This document shows positions 17,789 through 26,997 of a DNA stretch of 64,000 bases, in pieces; within the stretch, counting starts at the first letter, position 1; every line of letters begins with the position of its first letter. Below the pieces are notes generated by a model, which searched no databases, was not told the DNA's origin, and was given only the letters and a program-made list of their open reading frames with translations. Source of the DNA: Clostridium sp. (lineage in GTDB: Bacteria > Bacillota > Clostridia > Lachnospirales > Lachnospiraceae); assembly GCA_023664605.1 (NCBI GenBank), contig JAMPFF010000005.1:1-64000 (forward strand). The letters run 5' to 3'. Position numbers and translations under genes: made by a program.

Positions 17789-18676
17789 TCAGTTTTTCTC
17801 GAAAGACAATAGTTTTAGTCTCCTTGTCAGTTCCTCTAACTGTGTTCCCACGCCGCAGTCAAAGATGCCGCCGTCGGTCTCTATCATACATTCGTTCTTA
17901 TGCAGCGTAATGTCTTCCACCACTTCGACAACGCCGCGCCCGCTGACGGCTTCTTCCGTCAACGTCTTTTTCTGCATATTGACATAAGCATAATCGTCTT
18001 TGGAAACATGCACAATAAAAGCCCTGCTACTCTCTACTTTCCGCAAAGTAGTTTCAATCAGATGTACCAGGATGTTTCTCTCATTTTCTAATTCTACCTG
18101 AAAAATATGATTATAAACCGCCGTAATCGTATCGATGAACTGAGGTTCCAGCTCTTCTATCAGGCTGTCGTATTCCGCTTCCAGCCTGGCGCGTTCCTGC
18201 CGTACTTCCTCTTTCATCTGTTCCGCTTCCGTCTGGGCCATCCGGTAACCTTCATCATATCCGGTCTTTCTCGCCTCATCCAGAACTTCCTGTTTTTCTT
18301 TTTCTAGCGATTCCCTGGCAATTTGTTTAATCTGCTCAACTTCTTCTCTGGCTGCCGCCAGTTCCGCTTCCGCCTGTTCCCGTAACTCTTCGGGAGAGGG
18401 TCCTTCCGGAACCTGCTCCTGCGCTTTGAGGATATTGCCCTCGCCGTCTTCTTCGTCGTAGCCGTCCTCGGAAGCCATTTCTATTCTTTCACCGCCCAGG
18501 CCGCTTTTGAATCCATCTTCGTCAATGTCTTCGCCCGCAGCCATTGCAGCGCGTTTTCTCTTCTCCGCCGCAATCTCTTCGATTCTGCTGGCAAGACGGG
18601 AATTGCTGTCGATAAGGCATTTTTCTTCCGGCTCAACAACAACCCATCTTGATTTGTATACATTCTTAGACAACAA
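17789..18676 (-). CDS. fliH: Flagellar assembly protein FliH (export ATPase regulator)
   Basis: FliH binds FliI and tethers it to the C ring and the export gate. The protein has a conserved start region (NVYKSRWVVVEPEEKCLID), a long acidic and Glu/Gln-rich coiled coil (about residues 90-190), and a C-terminal V-type-ATPase E-like domain. I choose the TTG at 18676 because GGAGG lies 8 nt upstream; this overlaps fliG by 11 nt. A TTG at 18706 is also in frame but has no comparable site. The product is about 295 residues. Confidence 0.88.
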   Translation of the reverse strand: MLSKNVYKSRWVVVEPEEKCLIDSNSRLASRIEEIAAEKRKRAAMAAGEDIDEDGFKSGLGGERIEMASEDGYDEEDGEGNILKAQEQVPEGPSPEELREQAEAELAAAREEVEQIKQIARESLEKEKQEVLDEARKTGYDEGYRMAQTEAEQMKEEVRQERARLEAEYDSLIEELEPQFIDTITAVYNHIFQVELENERNILVHLIETTLRKVESSRAFIVHVSKDDYAYVNMQKKTLTEEAVSGRGVVEVVEDITLHKNECMIETDGGIFDCGVGTQLEELTRRLKLLSFEKN

Positions 18677-19682
18677 TTTCGTCACCTCCACCTCTGGAGA
18701 TAACAATTTCTGCAGAATCTTCCAGTTTCCTGATGATATTTACTATCTTCTGCTGTGCTTCCTCTACGTCTTTCATACGTACAGGTCCCATAAATTCCAT
18801 ATCTTCCTTAATCATAACGGCCAGACGTTTGGAAAGGTTGTTAAAGATAGCGTTCTGCACTTCTTCGTTGGAACCTTTCAGGGCAATCGCCAAGTCGCTG
18901 TTATCCACATCACGCAGCACACGCTGGATTGCTCTGTCGTCCAGAAGCAGGATATCCTCGAATACGAACATCTTCTTTCTGATTTCATCAGCAAGCTCGG
19001 GTTCTTCGATTTCCAATGTCTCCATGATATGTTTTTCCGTACCACGGTCTACCGTATTCAAAATTTCTACGACTGCATCGACACCGCCGACAATCGTGTA
19101 ATCCTGATTTACTAAAGACGCCAGCTTCGATTCCAAAACTTTCTCCACCTCTTTGATGATATCCGGACTCGTTCTGTCCATTACCGCAATACGCTTTGCC
19201 ACATCCGCCTGTCTGTCGGGCGGAAGCGCGGAAATAATAAGGGCGGACTGTGCTGCCGATAAATAGGATAAAATCAGGGCAATCGTCTGCGGATGCTCAT
19301 CCTGTATAAAGTTTAATAGCTGCGACGGGTCTGTCTTTCTGACAAACTCGAACGGTTTTACCTGTAAGGAAGCCGTCAGCTTACCGATAACATCTCTCGC
19401 CTTATCTGCACCAAAGGATTTCTCCAATACTTCTTTCGCGTAGTTGATACCACCCTCTGCGATATACTGCTGCGCCAGACATACCTGGTAAAACTCGTTC
19501 AGCACGTCTTCTTTTAACTGCGGCGTAATCGTCCTTGTATTGGCGATTTCCAATGTGAGTTCTTCTATTTCTTCTTCTTTTAAATGTTTAAAAATATTTG
19601 ATGACTTTTCCGGTCCAAGAGCAATCAGCAGGATAGCCGCTTTTTGCAGGCCGGTAATTCTTTCTTCAGAACCTTTAGCCAT
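18666..19682 (-). CDS. fliG: Flagellar motor switch protein FliG
   Basis: FliG is the rotor protein that meets MotA to produce torque. The 338-residue product shows the FliG-N start (ITGLQKAAILLIALGPEKSS), the EHPQTIALILSYL motif of the middle domain, and the C-terminal charged torque helix (DDRAIQRVLRDVDNSDLAIA). It ends with an unusual short ISRGGGDEIVV tail. The fliF stop and the fliG start are adjacent, in line with FliF-FliG co-assembly, and fliH overlaps its end. Confidence 0.97.
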   Translation of the reverse strand: MAKGSEERITGLQKAAILLIALGPEKSSNIFKHLKEEEIEELTLEIANTRTITPQLKEDVLNEFYQVCLAQQYIAEGGINYAKEVLEKSFGADKARDVIGKLTASLQVKPFEFVRKTDPSQLLNFIQDEHPQTIALILSYLSAAQSALIISALPPDRQADVAKRIAVMDRTSPDIIKEVEKVLESKLASLVNQDYTIVGGVDAVVEILNTVDRGTEKHIMETLEIEEPELADEIRKKMFVFEDILLLDDRAIQRVLRDVDNSDLAIALKGSNEEVQNAIFNNLSKRLAVMIKEDMEFMGPVRMKDVEEAQQKIVNIIRKLEDSAEIVISRGGGDEIVV

Positions 19683-19687
19683 TGCTC

Positions 19688-21301
19688 TTACCCCCAGTCC
19701 TCATTTAGCCAGTTACGCAGCAGATTCGCCGCTGCTTCCGGATTTTCATCCACAAATTTGCTGATTAGTTTGCTTGTCTCGGAATCATCCTCAAAGGAAA
19801 TATCTTCCAACTGACTCTCCGGCGTAGACTGTAATAATGTCTCGACCGAAAGCTCTTCCTCTTCCTCTTCGTGTTTCTCGCCTCTCATGCTTCTAAGTAC
19901 TACAAAGGCAAGCAGCGCCAGAATAACGATAATGAGAATAATCTGCATGACATCCGTTGCGCTGATGCCGGAACCCTCATCATCAAAGAAGACATTTTCA
20001 GTATACGCAACAATCGCTATATTATCGGAATTGATACCGGTCGCCTTGGACACGACATCAAATAAATCCTCGTCTACTTCCAGTTTCTCACGTTCCTGAT
20101 TCGCAAGCTTGTATTCTTCCCATGTTACGGTATCCAAAAGCCCCTGTCTTTCAATATCTTCCTCACGGATGACATTATAACGTATCATCGCTACGGATAG
20201 AGAAGACTGCGCGTAATTAATCACGCCGGGCGTTGTCTCCGTATTGGTGATTTCCTCATTCGGCAGATAATCGCGTTCTTCTTCCGTTACCTCCGAGCTG
20301 GAGTTAGCATTGTCCTCTAAGACATATGTAGTGCCGTCGTCTCCATTGGAGTCCGTTCCCGGAACGTTGCCGGTTCCGCTTTCATTAATCGAACTATACA
20401 GGGCTTCATGGCTTAATTGGCCCTCTTCCCGCCCTTCCGGTGCGGAGAAAGTATGGGTTGTCGTGGAACTCTTGGAAAAGTCCAGTACGAGATTGGTCGC
20501 TACCTCAATCGTATCAAATTCGTTTGTTCCAAGAAGAACCTGTTTTACTTCGCTTTTCACAAGCCGCTCCGCTTCCGCTTTCACGGAAAGCTGTGCGTTT
20601 GCCGTACCCGATACCGTATAGTTATCGTCACCGGAAAAGAGCATATTGCTCTCCGTATCCATAATGACGATATTATTCGTCGTCATATTGCCGATTCCCG
20701 TTGCAATAGAACGTGCGATGGCCGCCGCGCTCTCCGGCGAAAGTTCATCCCGCAGCTCCAAAGTCACGGTACAGGATGATTCTTTATCAGAATCAATCAG
20801 CGTACCGGTGTTTTCCGGAATATTCAGCATGACCGTAGCGCTCTTAACTGACTCTAAAGGCTCTAATATATTATCTTCTATGTATTTCTCCAGATAATAT
20901 ATATATTCTCTCTGCTTATCGGACTCCGTCGTGGAAAATCCGCCATTTGTTACATTGTCGATACCCCAGCCGGCCGTTCTGATATTGTTGGAACCTAACA
21001 AAAGAATCGCATCCGACTGCTGGCTTTTCAAAATACGAAATTCCAGTCCGTCGTCGGAAATCGTATAGGTCAGCCCTTCTGCCTCAAGCAAATCCCTGAC
21101 ATCCGCTGCCTGCGTCGTATCCTCGCAGTTTTTCAACAGTACATACTGAGGACGGTTTAATACGGTAACCATAATCGCGATTGCTAATATGACCGCCGCA
21201 ACCACCATGACAATTAAGGTCTTCTGCTTCGTCGTAAAGCGGTTCCACCACTCTAATATTCGATTGGCTAATTCCTTTAATTTTTCTAACAATTTATCCA
21301 C
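19688..21301 (-). CDS. fliF: Flagellar MS-ring protein FliF
   Basis: FliF builds the MS ring that forms the base of the flagellum. The 537-residue product has two membrane helices (about residues 26-48 and 440-465) flanking a large periplasm-side region. That region holds the secretin/YscJ-like ring domains (LKNCEDTTQAADVRDLLEAE, and ESVKSATVMLNIPENTGTL). The cytoplasmic C-terminus (about 500-537), which binds FliG, is acidic. The start codon is GTG at 21301, with AGGAG about 12 nt upstream. Length is typical. Confidence 0.96.
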   Translation of the reverse strand: MDKLLEKLKELANRILEWWNRFTTKQKTLIVMVVAAVILAIAIMVTVLNRPQYVLLKNCEDTTQAADVRDLLEAEGLTYTISDDGLEFRILKSQQSDAILLLGSNNIRTAGWGIDNVTNGGFSTTESDKQREYIYYLEKYIEDNILEPLESVKSATVMLNIPENTGTLIDSDKESSCTVTLELRDELSPESAAAIARSIATGIGNMTTNNIVIMDTESNMLFSGDDNYTVSGTANAQLSVKAEAERLVKSEVKQVLLGTNEFDTIEVATNLVLDFSKSSTTTHTFSAPEGREEGQLSHEALYSSINESGTGNVPGTDSNGDDGTTYVLEDNANSSSEVTEEERDYLPNEEITNTETTPGVINYAQSSLSVAMIRYNVIREEDIERQGLLDTVTWEEYKLANQEREKLEVDEDLFDVVSKATGINSDNIAIVAYTENVFFDDEGSGISATDVMQIILIIVILALLAFVVLRSMRGEKHEEEEEELSVETLLQSTPESQLEDISFEDDSETSKLISKFVDENPEAAANLLRNWLNEDWG

Positions 21302-21339
21302 AGCAACTATTTCTCCTTAAGTAATTCCGCCATATGCAG

Positions 21340-21666
21340 TTAAATCTGCATCTGCATGATTTCCTTATAAGCGTCCAACAGTTTATCCCTTATGGCAACA
21401 GTGTACTGTAATGCGGTCGATGCCTTCTGCAAAGCGATTGACAAATCATGCGTATTCTCGGTTTCGCCAAGCGCCCACTTGATTTCTTCATTCTCAGCGT
21501 CAGAAAGGTAATTATTGGTCGTATTGATATTGTCGATGGCGGTACTTAAAAGATTATTAAAACTCTTATCCGTATATGTATCCACCTTTGTGGTCGGCGC
21601 CGCTTTTGCCGCTTCTTTCACCGCGCCGGATGATACGTTATATAATGCGGTAATATCTAAAGCCAT
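21340..21666 (-). CDS. fliE: MS-ring/rod junction protein FliE
   Basis: FliE joins the MS ring to the rod and is the first exported substrate. The 108-residue product is of family size and ends with the typical helix (DLSIALQKASTALQYTVAIR then DKLLDAYKEIMQMQI). The N-terminal part is Ala/Thr-rich and disordered-looking. It lies between flgC and fliF in the standard order. Confidence 0.94.
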   Translation of the reverse strand: MALDITALYNVSSGAVKEAAKAAPTTKVDTYTDKSFNNLLSTAIDNINTTNNYLSDAENEEIKWALGETENTHDLSIALQKASTALQYTVAIRDKLLDAYKEIMQMQI

Positions 21667-21725
21667 ATGATTGTCCTCCGGTATTCCCTTTTACATTATT
21701 CTATATGCAGTATTCTTCACTATTT

Positions 21726-22172
21726 CTAGCTGTTCAGTATTTCAAGCCCCTGCGTCGCAATATTCTTGCTCGCCGTAAAAGCCGTTGAGTTTGCCTCGTA
21801 AGCGCGGCTGGCGTCAATCAGGTTCGTCATTTCCGTGATAGTGCTGACGTTCGGATACGTCACATAACCGTTCTCATCCGCATCCGGATGCGCCGGGTCA
21901 TAAACCATCTTCATTTCCGTCCATTCGTCTTCATATACTCCCGTCACTTTTACGCCGGTTCCCGAATAGCGGTCACGCGCCGCGTTCAATACATGACGGA
22001 AAGGCGTTTGAGAATTTTTTTCTTCAAACACCACTACTTTTCTGCGGTACGGCGTGCCGTCCTCGGTACGGGTCGTCTCCGCGTTCGCTATATTCTCTGC
22101 AATAATATCCATACGGTAGCGTTCTGCCGTCATACCGGAGGAATTAATGTCAAATGCCGAAAAAATTCCCAT
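21726..22172 (-). CDS. flgC: Flagellar proximal rod protein FlgC
   Basis: FlgC is a proximal rod subunit. The 148-residue product begins MGIFSAFDINSSGMTAERYR with the rod-type motif MDIIAENIANAETTRTEDGT. It ends with the conserved C-terminal helix (MTNLIDASRAYEANSTAFTA). Both ends are the polymerising D0 helices shared with FlgB and FlgE. Length is normal, and the gene lies 18 nt after flgB. Confidence 0.96.
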   Translation of the reverse strand: MGIFSAFDINSSGMTAERYRMDIIAENIANAETTRTEDGTPYRRKVVVFEEKNSQTPFRHVLNAARDRYSGTGVKVTGVYEDEWTEMKMVYDPAHPDADENGYVTYPNVSTITEMTNLIDASRAYEANSTAFTASKNIATQGLEILNS

Positions 22173-22190
22173 TACTCAAATCTCCTTTTC

Positions 22191-22589
22191 TTATTTCATC
22201 ACAGACTGTAAATTCCTAAATTCCTGCGTAATGCTCATCTGCAAGCCCTGATAGGTAATCTGGTTCTTCGCCAGATATACGCCCTCCGTATCGACATCCA
22301 CGTTATTGCCGTCGAGACGGTAGGAAAAACCCGCATAGTCCGTATAACATACCGGGCTTAAGTGGTTTGTTTTCAAATCGGACACTTTCGCATCCATCGA
22401 TTTATATCTGGATTTTCTAAGCGCAATGGCAAGCTGATTCTCAAAGTCCACATCCTGTCTCTTATAACCCGGCGTGTCCACATTCGCAAGGTTATTGCTG
22501 ATGGCATCGTTACGCATCCAGGAAGCGTCCGCCGCCTTGTCCAGTACGTTTACATAGTCAAATACATTCGTGTTTAATAAGGAACTCAT
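22191..22589 (-). CDS. flgB: Flagellar proximal rod protein FlgB (first gene of the fla operon)
   Basis: FlgB is the other proximal rod subunit. I use the ATG at 22589 (MSSLLNTNVFDYV), which follows a GGGGTGTGAT site; a GTG two codons earlier is less likely. The 132 residues contain the rod motif MRNDAISNNLANVDTPGYKR and the closing helix ITYQGLQMSITQEF. It is the first gene of the operon, with a good promoter about 40-70 nt upstream and codY immediately behind, as in Bacillus. Confidence 0.95.
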   Translation of the reverse strand: MSSLLNTNVFDYVNVLDKAADASWMRNDAISNNLANVDTPGYKRQDVDFENQLAIALRKSRYKSMDAKVSDLKTNHLSPVCYTDYAGFSYRLDGNNVDVDTEGVYLAKNQITYQGLQMSITQEFRNLQSVMK

Positions 22590-22627
22590 AATCACACCCC
22601 ATCCATTATATTAAAAATCCATAAACT

Positions 22628-22656
22628 ATTATAAAGTCATTCTGTCAAAATTACAA
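22628..22656 (-). promoter_or_regulatory. Sigma-A-type promoter of the fla operon, with a possible CodY box
   Basis: On the minus strand, TTGTAA (22651-22656), a 17-nt spacer and a perfect TATAAT (22628-22633) precede flgB. Transcription would start near 22621, giving a leader of about 30 nt. The sequence AATTTTGACAGAATG, overlapping the -35 and spacer, matches 11 of 15 positions of the known CodY consensus AATTTTCWGAAAATT. CodY repression of fla/che is known in Bacillus; here it is only an inference. Confidence 0.7.
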
Positions 22657-22689
22657 GACAAAAGCGAAAAAAATAAATGGAAAAAAAGT

Positions 22690-23475
22690 TTACGCCCTGT
22701 TCTGCTCCTTTAATTTCTCCACTTCCTCAAAGACAACATCATTTAAAACTTTGATATATGTGCCTTTCATACCCGACGAGCGGGATTCAATAACGCCTGC
22801 GCTTTCAAATTTGCGAAGGGCGTTTACGATCACGGAACGGGTAATTCCCACTTTATCCGCAATTTTACTTGCCACGAGGATGCCCTCCATGCCTCCCAGT
22901 TCGTCAAAAATATGGGTAATCGCTTCCATTTCGGAAAAAGAGAGCGTACCGATTGCCGATTTGACAACCGCAACTTTTCTGTTTTCCTCCGCGTTTTCTT
23001 CATTCACCGCCCGAAGCATCTCTAAGCCTACGACCGTCGTACCGTACTCGCACAGTATAATGTCGTCGATATCGTACTGCTCCCCGCATTTATAGATAAA
23101 AAGCGTACCGAGGCGTTCGCCGGAAATTTCAATCGGCGTAATGACCGCCCGGAACTTCTTCGTATCAATGTTTTCAAACCCCAGCGTTTCCAAATTGACA
23201 TTTTCTTTCGTGGAAAGCACGGCAAGAAGCCTTTCGTTTAACATCGGGTCGATAAAGCCGCCCACATGCTGCACAATAAGTTCCGTCAGCGATTCAGCGC
23301 CGTTCCAGTCGCCTACGCCAAGTACCTTTCCTTTTTTGCTGATTACCAAAACATTGGATGTTAAAATCTCCTTTAGAACATTGCATATGTCGTTAAACAC
23401 TACCTTGCCTGAATTGTTATTATGCAGAAGTTTCCCTATTTTTCTGGTCTTATCTAATAATTGTACGCTCCCCAT
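22690..23475 (-). CDS. codY: GTP- and branched-chain-amino-acid-sensing repressor CodY
   Basis: CodY represses nutrient-response genes when GTP and branched-chain amino acids are plentiful. The 261-residue product begins MGSVQLLDKTRKIGKLLHNN and has the N-terminal GAF sensor. The C-terminal winged helix carries the highly conserved ASKIADKVGITRSVIVNALR and FESAGVIESRSSGMKGTYIK. Length is typical. It is directly upstream of the fla operon, as in Bacillus, but hslVU and xerC, which separate it from topA there, are absent. A GAGGAGCG ribosome site precedes the ATG. Confidence 0.97.
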   Translation of the reverse strand: MGSVQLLDKTRKIGKLLHNNNSGKVVFNDICNVLKEILTSNVLVISKKGKVLGVGDWNGAESLTELIVQHVGGFIDPMLNERLLAVLSTKENVNLETLGFENIDTKKFRAVITPIEISGERLGTLFIYKCGEQYDIDDIILCEYGTTVVGLEMLRAVNEENAEENRKVAVVKSAIGTLSFSEMEAITHIFDELGGMEGILVASKIADKVGITRSVIVNALRKFESAGVIESRSSGMKGTYIKVLNDVVFEEVEKLKEQNRA

Positions 23476-23541
23476 CGCTCCTCGCCTTTCAACAGCATAT
23501 TATATCCTATGATGGCGCCTGTATTTTACAGGCATACGCAT

Positions 23542-23570
23542 ATTCTAACATAATTTTTTTGCGTTTTCAA
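23542..23570 (-). promoter_or_regulatory. Promoter of codY
   Basis: TTGAAA (23565-23570), 17 nt and TAGAAT (23542-23547) form a sigma-A-type promoter pointing at codY. The leader carries a short palindrome, GCCTGTA-AAA-TACAGGC (about 23516-23532), that could be an operator or a hairpin. Confidence 0.65.
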
Positions 23571-23574
23571 CGTA

Positions 23575-23609
23575 AATTGTATGAATTTTGGCACAATATT
23601 CATACAATT
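23575..23609. repeat. AT-rich 12-bp inverted repeat between topA and codY
   Basis: The arms AATTGTATGAAT (23575-23586) and ATTCATACAATT (23598-23609) are perfect complements with an 11-nt loop. It lies just after the topA stop and just upstream of the codY -35 element. No U run follows, so it may be a weak topA terminator or a protein-binding site for codY control. Confidence 0.6.
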
Positions 23610-23632
23610 ATTGGAATTGTAGGAAATAATGC

Positions 23633-25714
23633 TTAATGAACGGCCTCCTGTGGCTGCGGCGTCTCTACATAACCGCAGTTTTCGTCCGCACACACTAACT
23701 TATTTCCTTTTTCCAGCATAATGGAACCGCATCTTTGGCACTTTTTATCGACGGGCTTTTGCCATACCATAAAATCGCACTGCGGATTGTCAATACAGCC
23801 ATAATACTTTCTGCCCTTTTTCGTCTTTTTTAAAACGATATCCTTGCCGCATTTCGGGCAGGCAACGCCGATTTTTTCAAAATAGGGTTTGGTATTGCGG
23901 CATTCCGGAAAGCCCGGGCAGGCAAGGAAACGGCCGTGTGGACCGTATTTAATCACCATCTGCCTGCCGCAGTTTTCACAGACTTCATCCGACACTTCAT
24001 CAGCAATTTCCACTTCCTCGAGTTCTTTTTCCGCCTTTTCCACGGCCTGTGCCAAATCCGGGTAGAAATTGGAAATAACGGTCTTCCATTTCACGTTGCC
24101 GTCCGCAACAGCGTCCAAAAGAGCCTCCATGGTCGCCGTAAAGTTGACGTCCACAATGGAGGGGAAAGCTTCTTTCATAATATGGTTCACAATCTCGCCA
24201 AGTTCCGTCACGTAGAGATTTTTATTCTCCTTGACGATATAGCGTCTCGCTAAAATCGTGGTAATCGTGGGCGCGTAGGTACTCGGGCGTCCGATGCCGA
24301 GTTCCTCTAAGGCGCGCACCAAAGACGCCTCCGTATAATGCGGCGCAGGCTGGGTAAAGTGCTGCTTTTCATCAAACGACTCAAAGGCAAGCGGCGTATT
24401 TTTATCAATGCCTTTTACTAATGTATTGCTCTCTTCTTTTTCGTCCTCATCATGATAAACGCTTAAAAAGCCGTCAAATTTCACTTTGGACGCCGCTACC
24501 GTAAAACGATGTCCTGCGGCGTCAATCTTTACGGAAGTTGTCTCATAGAGCGCGGGCGTCATGCGGCTTGCCACAAACCGTCTCCAGATTAACTGATAGA
24601 GGCGGAACTGGTCTCTCGATAAGGAATCCTTTAACATGGCGGGCGTGTTGGCGATATCCGTAGGACGGATAGCCTCATGCGCATCCTGTATCTTTTGTCC
24701 GCCTTTTTTCTCATTGACGGCGTCGGCCGTATAAGCCCTGCCGTAATTTGCGTCAATATATTCTTTCGCCGCCGCCTGCGCTTCCTCCGATACCCGCACG
24801 GAGTCCGTACGCAGATAGGTAATGACACCGACCGTGCCGTTTCCCTTAATGTCAATGCCCTCATATAACTGCTGCGCCAGGCGCATGGTTTTCTGCGTGG
24901 AAAAATTTAACAGTTTGCTCGCTTCCTGCTGCAGTGTAGAAGTCGTAAAAGGCAGAGGCGCTTTTTTCGTCCGCTCGCCGATTTTGACATCGCTTATCTG
25001 ATATTTTGCATTTTTTAAGTCTTTTTCTATTTTTTCCAACTGCTCTTTGGAAGAAATTTCCTGTTTCTGCTTCGTCGTTCCGTAATATTTCGCCACGAGA
25101 GGCTTTTTCTCCCCCGGAATGGTAAAAACTGCGTCCAGTGTCCAGTATTCCTCCGGAATAAAGGCGTTAATTTCCTCTTCCCTGTCACAGATGATCCTAA
25201 GCGCGACAGACTGTACGCGCCCCGCGCTTAAGCCCCTTTTTACCTTTACCCATAAAAGCGGGGAAATCTTATAGCCCACCATACGGTCAAGACAGCGCCT
25301 TGCCTGTTGTGCATCCACCAAATCCATATCTATTTCGCGGGCGTTTTTTAACGACTCTTTTACCGCATTTTTCGTAATTTCATTAAAGGTGATGCGGTAT
25401 ACTTTCTTGCCCTCTAATTTCAGCGCATGTAATAAATGCCATGAAATAGCCTCTCCCTCGCGGTCGGGGTCGGTTGCCAGATAGATTTTCTCTGCTTTTT
25501 TCACTTCTTTACGAAGAGAAGCCAGAATATCGCCTTTGCCTCTTATCGTAATGTACTTCGGTTCAAAGCCATGCTCGACGTCGATGCCAAGCTGGCTCCT
25601 TGGTAAGTCGCGCACATGTCCGTTACTTGCCGCAACTTCATAATTTGCTCCCAGAAATTTCTTAATTGTCTTTACTTTCGCCGGCGACTCTACAATTACC
25701 AAATATTTTGCCAT
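23633..25714 (-). CDS. topA: DNA topoisomerase I
   Basis: TopA relaxes negative supercoils by transient single-strand cleavage. The 693-residue product opens with the Toprim domain (MAKYLVIVESPAKVKTIKKF, with the DPDREGEAISWHL acidic motif). The active-site Tyr lies in the VITYLRTDSVRVS region. Three C-terminal C4 zinc ribbons follow (starting CENCGRQM, CPKCGKDI and CQRCGSIM). Length and layout are typical of Firmicutes. It is upstream of codY and downstream of dprA, the order conserved with Bacillus. Confidence 0.98.
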   Translation of the reverse strand: MAKYLVIVESPAKVKTIKKFLGANYEVAASNGHVRDLPRSQLGIDVEHGFEPKYITIRGKGDILASLRKEVKKAEKIYLATDPDREGEAISWHLLHALKLEGKKVYRITFNEITKNAVKESLKNAREIDMDLVDAQQARRCLDRMVGYKISPLLWVKVKRGLSAGRVQSVALRIICDREEEINAFIPEEYWTLDAVFTIPGEKKPLVAKYYGTTKQKQEISSKEQLEKIEKDLKNAKYQISDVKIGERTKKAPLPFTTSTLQQEASKLLNFSTQKTMRLAQQLYEGIDIKGNGTVGVITYLRTDSVRVSEEAQAAAKEYIDANYGRAYTADAVNEKKGGQKIQDAHEAIRPTDIANTPAMLKDSLSRDQFRLYQLIWRRFVASRMTPALYETTSVKIDAAGHRFTVAASKVKFDGFLSVYHDEDEKEESNTLVKGIDKNTPLAFESFDEKQHFTQPAPHYTEASLVRALEELGIGRPSTYAPTITTILARRYIVKENKNLYVTELGEIVNHIMKEAFPSIVDVNFTATMEALLDAVADGNVKWKTVISNFYPDLAQAVEKAEKELEEVEIADEVSDEVCENCGRQMVIKYGPHGRFLACPGFPECRNTKPYFEKIGVACPKCGKDIVLKKTKKGRKYYGCIDNPQCDFMVWQKPVDKKCQRCGSIMLEKGNKLVCADENCGYVETPQPQEAVH

Positions 25715-25739
25715 AGTAATCCCCCATTTTGACTCAACT

Positions 25740-25807
25740 TGCGAATTTGGGCAAAGGCGTTATCGCCGCCTGCACAAACTTGCAGGTGAAAAATTTATTT
25801 TTCACCT
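25740..25807. repeat. Composite palindromic intergenic repeat between dprA and topA
   Basis: A complex hairpin (GGCG-TTAT-CGCC inside TTTGGGCA...TGCACAAA) is followed by CAAACTTGC (25775-25783). A 10-bp hairpin comes next (25784-25793 with 25798-25807, AGGTGAAAAA / TTTTTCACCT). The elements resemble those at 12652-12705 and 38641-38704, indicating a dispersed repeat family. Confidence 0.75.
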
Positions 25808-25863
25808 TATTAACGTGAATCACTATACACTATATTTGAATCAGTTGCAAGAAAAATTTATTT

Positions 25864-26997
25864 TTATATTTTCATAAAATAACTGTTCCCTATCTGTTTA
25901 ACCCATCCGTCCAGGCTCAATTTTATCAACTGATTCATAATCTCTGTCAGGGAAATATCGCGCTTTGAATAAAGTAACATTCGTTCTTTTATTTTCTCCA
26001 AAGACTGCGGCGTATCATCCAGATTTTGCAAAATATCCGCCTGTATGCCGGATAAGAGAGGCTCTGCCGCGGAAGCATTTTCCATTTTCCCCGTCAGGGC
26101 ATGGAGCATTTCCTCCGGCGAGAGCGCAACCTGCGCTCCCTGCTGCAGCAGACGGTTGCAGCCCTCGCTAAGGGCCTCGTTTATCCTGCCCGGCACGGCG
26201 TATACGTCCTTTCCCTGTTCCAATGCCATATCGACGGTAATCAACGTACCGCTGCGGTTTTTGGCCTCCACGACCAGCACAATATCGGACAATGCGCTGA
26301 TAATGCGGTTGCGCGGCGGAAAAAGGCTGCTTTTGGGAAGCGTTCCGGGAAGATATTCCGAGCAGACGCCTCCGCTTTCACACAGCATGTCATATAACTT
26401 CCGGTTTTCTTTCGGATAGCAGATGTCCACGCCGCAGCCCATAACGCCGAGGGAGTAGCCGCCCGCCGTAAGCGCGCCGAACTGCCCGATGCCGTCTATG
26501 CCCCTTGCCATGCCGCTTATAATCTGCACTCCCTCCGACGCCAGTTTTTCGCCAAACCGATACGCCATGCGCCTGCCGTACTCCGAACAGCTTCTGGCGC
26601 CGATAATCGCCACACCGGGGCTTGTCCTATCCGGCAGCTTTCCCCGGAAATAAAGCCCGTACGGGGCGTCCGGAATATGGGCAAGCCTTTCCGGATAATC
26701 CGCATGTCCGATACAGGTAAAATGTATCTGTTTTTGCATAAGCGTCTCGTATGCCTTTTCTACGCTTCTTTTTCTTTTATCGCTGGCAATCTTTTGCGCC
26801 AGTTCCTTTCCTCTCGGATGCGCCGTAAGACGCCCGGCCAGCTCTTCCATGGACAAATCATATATTTTATCAGGCGTTTTGGTATGTGCCAGCAGCATCT
26901 TTACCGCTTTAGAGCCAACGCCGGGGATGCTGTAGAGCCAATGGGCATACGGAAGCATCTTATTCGTTATTTGTTTTTCTGTTTCTTCTATTATCAT
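25864..26997 (-). CDS. dprA: DNA-processing protein DprA
   Basis: DprA protects incoming single-stranded DNA and loads RecA during natural transformation. The 377-residue product has an N-terminal helix-hairpin-helix-like part (YSIPGVGSKAVKMLL). The Rossmann-like DNA-binding core follows (GVAIIGARSCSEYGRRMAYR, ISGMARGIDGIGQFGALTAG, KNRSGTLITVDMALEQGKDV). A C-terminal winged-helix region covers about 310-377. Its ATG overlaps the stop of the upstream comM-like gene in ATGA, so the two are translationally coupled. Both belong to the competence-associated set. Confidence 0.96.
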   Translation of the reverse strand: MIIEETEKQITNKMLPYAHWLYSIPGVGSKAVKMLLAHTKTPDKIYDLSMEELAGRLTAHPRGKELAQKIASDKRKRSVEKAYETLMQKQIHFTCIGHADYPERLAHIPDAPYGLYFRGKLPDRTSPGVAIIGARSCSEYGRRMAYRFGEKLASEGVQIISGMARGIDGIGQFGALTAGGYSLGVMGCGVDICYPKENRKLYDMLCESGGVCSEYLPGTLPKSSLFPPRNRIISALSDIVLVVEAKNRSGTLITVDMALEQGKDVYAVPGRINEALSEGCNRLLQQGAQVALSPEEMLHALTGKMENASAAEPLLSGIQADILQNLDDTPQSLEKIKERMLLYSKRDISLTEIMNQLIKLSLDGWVKQIGNSYFMKI

